Assembly: GCF_000316575.1 (NCBI RefSeq)
Contig: NC_019682.1
Span: 2,168,001 to 2,232,000, forward strand
DNA from: Calothrix sp. PCC 7507
GTDB lineage: Bacteria; Cyanobacteriota; Cyanobacteriia; Cyanobacteriales; Nostocaceae
Reading direction: 5' to 3'
DNA: 64,000 bases
Shown in pieces: positions 63,024 through 64,000 of this stretch. The notes beneath the pieces are model-generated. The model was not told the origin of the DNA. It searched no databases and saw nothing but the letters and a program-made list of their open reading frames with translations. The position numbers were made by a program, and so were the translations under genes. Position 1 is the first letter of the stretch; each line of letters starts with the position of its first letter.

Positions 63024-64000
63024 CTACTTCACCTCAGTTACCCGCCAGCTAAGTTTCAAATTTACCCAGAAATTCCAGATTGTCGCAATGGCGATCGCAA
63101 TCAAATTGGCGATGTAGCGGTTAGAAATCAGGAAATTGTATACCAGGTTCAACAACAGTACATTTAAGACTAGCCCGGCAAGACAAATAATATTAAATTT
63201 TAAAAAGCGCTTGAGACGTTGACGCCATTCCTGCTGCTGCATAGAGACATCAGCAAAAGTCCAAGCGTCATTCCACAAAAAATTATTAAAAATGGCAATT
63301 TCCCCAGCTATGATCTTGCTACGAGTCAGTGGCAAATGTAGAGTACTATCATCACTGAGCAAATAAAGCACAGTCATATCCACAAATACCCCACTCAGTC
63401 CTACCAAGCCAAAGCGGAGAAATCGACCAATCGGGAAGCCATGCAGTATCCCTGTGGACAAGCGTAGCCTTAATAAGTGGTGTAGATAATCCACATATTG
63501 CTTCCATGTCACCTTGCTTTCACCCTCTGTACGCTCGCAAAATACATAGCCGACTTCGGCAATTTCTCGCACTTTACCGCGCCCAATGACTTCCAAAAGG
63601 ATTTTATATCCAATGGGATTGAGTGTAGCACCCGCTACACAAGCACGACGTACCATAAAGTAACCACTCATGGGATCAGAAACTCTCCCTAGTACCCCTG
63701 GTAGAACAATCAATCCCAAAACCTGAGCGCCACGAGATAAGAAACGCCTGACAACACTCCAACTACTGACACCGCCTCCATCCACATGACGGCTAGCTAC
63801 AGCTAAATCTGCTCCCTGCTCAATTGCACTCAATAGCTGCATTAAAACTTCTGGTGGATGTTGCAAATCACCATCGATCACCCCTAATATATGCCCCCTT
63901 GCTACCTGCCAACCACGAATCACCGCTGAAGAAAGTCCCCGCTCTTGTTGACGGCGCATCACCTGCAATTGTGGATATTCTGCGATGAGCGATTGTGCTA
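63024..64000 (-). CDS. Family 2 glycosyltransferase with C-terminal GtrA domain, partial at the window edge
   Basis: This is a dolichol-phosphate-mannose synthase-like glycosyltransferase fused to a GtrA-like membrane domain. The visible part includes the DGDLQHPPEVL motif (donor-binding D-x-D about 18 residues in from an internal Met at 63968) and DLAVASRHVDGGG, followed by DPMSGYFMVRR. About four helices follow (LRFGLVGLSGVFVDMTVLYLL, NNFLWNDAWTF, GLVLNVLLLNLVYNFL, AIATIWNFWVNLKLSWRV). Such enzymes transfer a sugar to a polyprenyl phosphate for surface polymers. The frame stays open to the right end of the window, so the N-terminus is missing. Confidence 0.88.
   Translation of the reverse strand, partial: AQSLIAEYPQLQVMRRQQERGLSSAVIRGWQVARGHILGVIDGDLQHPPEVLMQLLSAIEQGADLAVASRHVDGGGVSSWSVVRRFLSRGAQVLGLIVLPGVLGRVSDPMSGYFMVRRACVAGATLNPIGYKILLEVIGRGKVREIAEVGYVFCERTEGESKVTWKQYVDYLHHLLRLRLSTGILHGFPIGRFLRFGLVGLSGVFVDMTVLYLLSDDSTLHLPLTRSKIIAGEIAIFNNFLWNDAWTFADVSMQQQEWRQRLKRFLKFNIICLAGLVLNVLLLNLVYNFLISNRYIANLIAIAIATIWNFWVNLKLSWRVTEVK

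Overview
This window looks like chromosomal DNA of a filamentous, probably heterocyst-forming cyanobacterium (Nostoc/Anabaena type). The evidence is the very frequent HIP1 octamer GCGATCGC, many short tandem heptamer arrays (ggggatt/ggggact, ccctaat, gagtcaa), cyanobacterium-restricted families (DUF3493, DUF3318, low-complexity-tail membrane protein, SLH-OprB porin, DUF92), a ferredoxin-type sulfite reductase and several Uma2 genes. No photosystem gene is present. Most of the window is ordinary core genome peppered with small mobile relics and palindromic repeats.

Layout. 1-5 kb: 5' part of a P-type Ca2+-type ATPase (minus), a transglutaminase-like protein, an internally deleted IS4-type element, a decayed hsdR relic and tRNA-Thr(CGU). 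5-8.6 kb: an SLH/beta-helix envelope protein and small conserved proteins. 8.7-14.8 kb (minus): the rimP-nusA-ylxR-infB translation/transcription operon. 15-19.3 kb: a large membrane protein, a peptidoglycan-binding protein, an HD hydrolase and prs. 19.5-23.2 kb: an IS110 relic, a small membrane protein and two related pentapeptide-repeat proteins. 23.4-26.8 kb: an FAD/NAD oxidoreductase of the type usually fused to SelD, followed immediately by a two-gene restriction-modification system. 27-34.5 kb: a five-gene branched-chain/neutral amino-acid ABC transporter, split by two nuclease-fold genes (Uma2, Rpn-like) and a repeat element. 34.6-37.2 kb: histidine phosphatase, glucokinase and an exported protein. 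37.3-42.7 kb (minus): a type I secretion ABC exporter with a PpiC partner, and DUF92. 43-48.7 kb: VOC protein, lipase, an alanine/proline-rich small protein, a TPR protein, an acyltransferase, rsmE and a Uma2 pseudogene. 49-51.9 kb: sulfite reductase with a C-terminal DNA-binding-like tail, and a beta-barrel protein. 52.4-56.2 kb: ADP-ribosylglycohydrolase and a membrane protein/HTH gene pair. 56.6-57.6 kb: tRNA-Arg(UCU) with a homing-endonuclease-like gene and a small HTH gene. 57.6-59.1 kb: an unusually long stretch without genes. 59.1-64 kb: a Crp-family regulator, an SLH porin, small proteins and a partial glycosyltransferase/GtrA protein.

The most unusual theme is dispersed repeats that have entered protein-coding genes in frame. 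Five proteins carry segments translated from repeat families that also occur between genes: the P-type ATPase N-terminus, a glucokinase loop, the ABC exporter linker, a DUF92 loop and the endonuclease tail. Other points of interest are the sulfite reductase/ribbon-helix-helix-like fusion, the I-Ssp6803I-like nuclease beside an intron-less tRNA-Arg, and the nuclease-interrupted amino-acid transporter operon. All calls come from reading the sequence; no database search was run.
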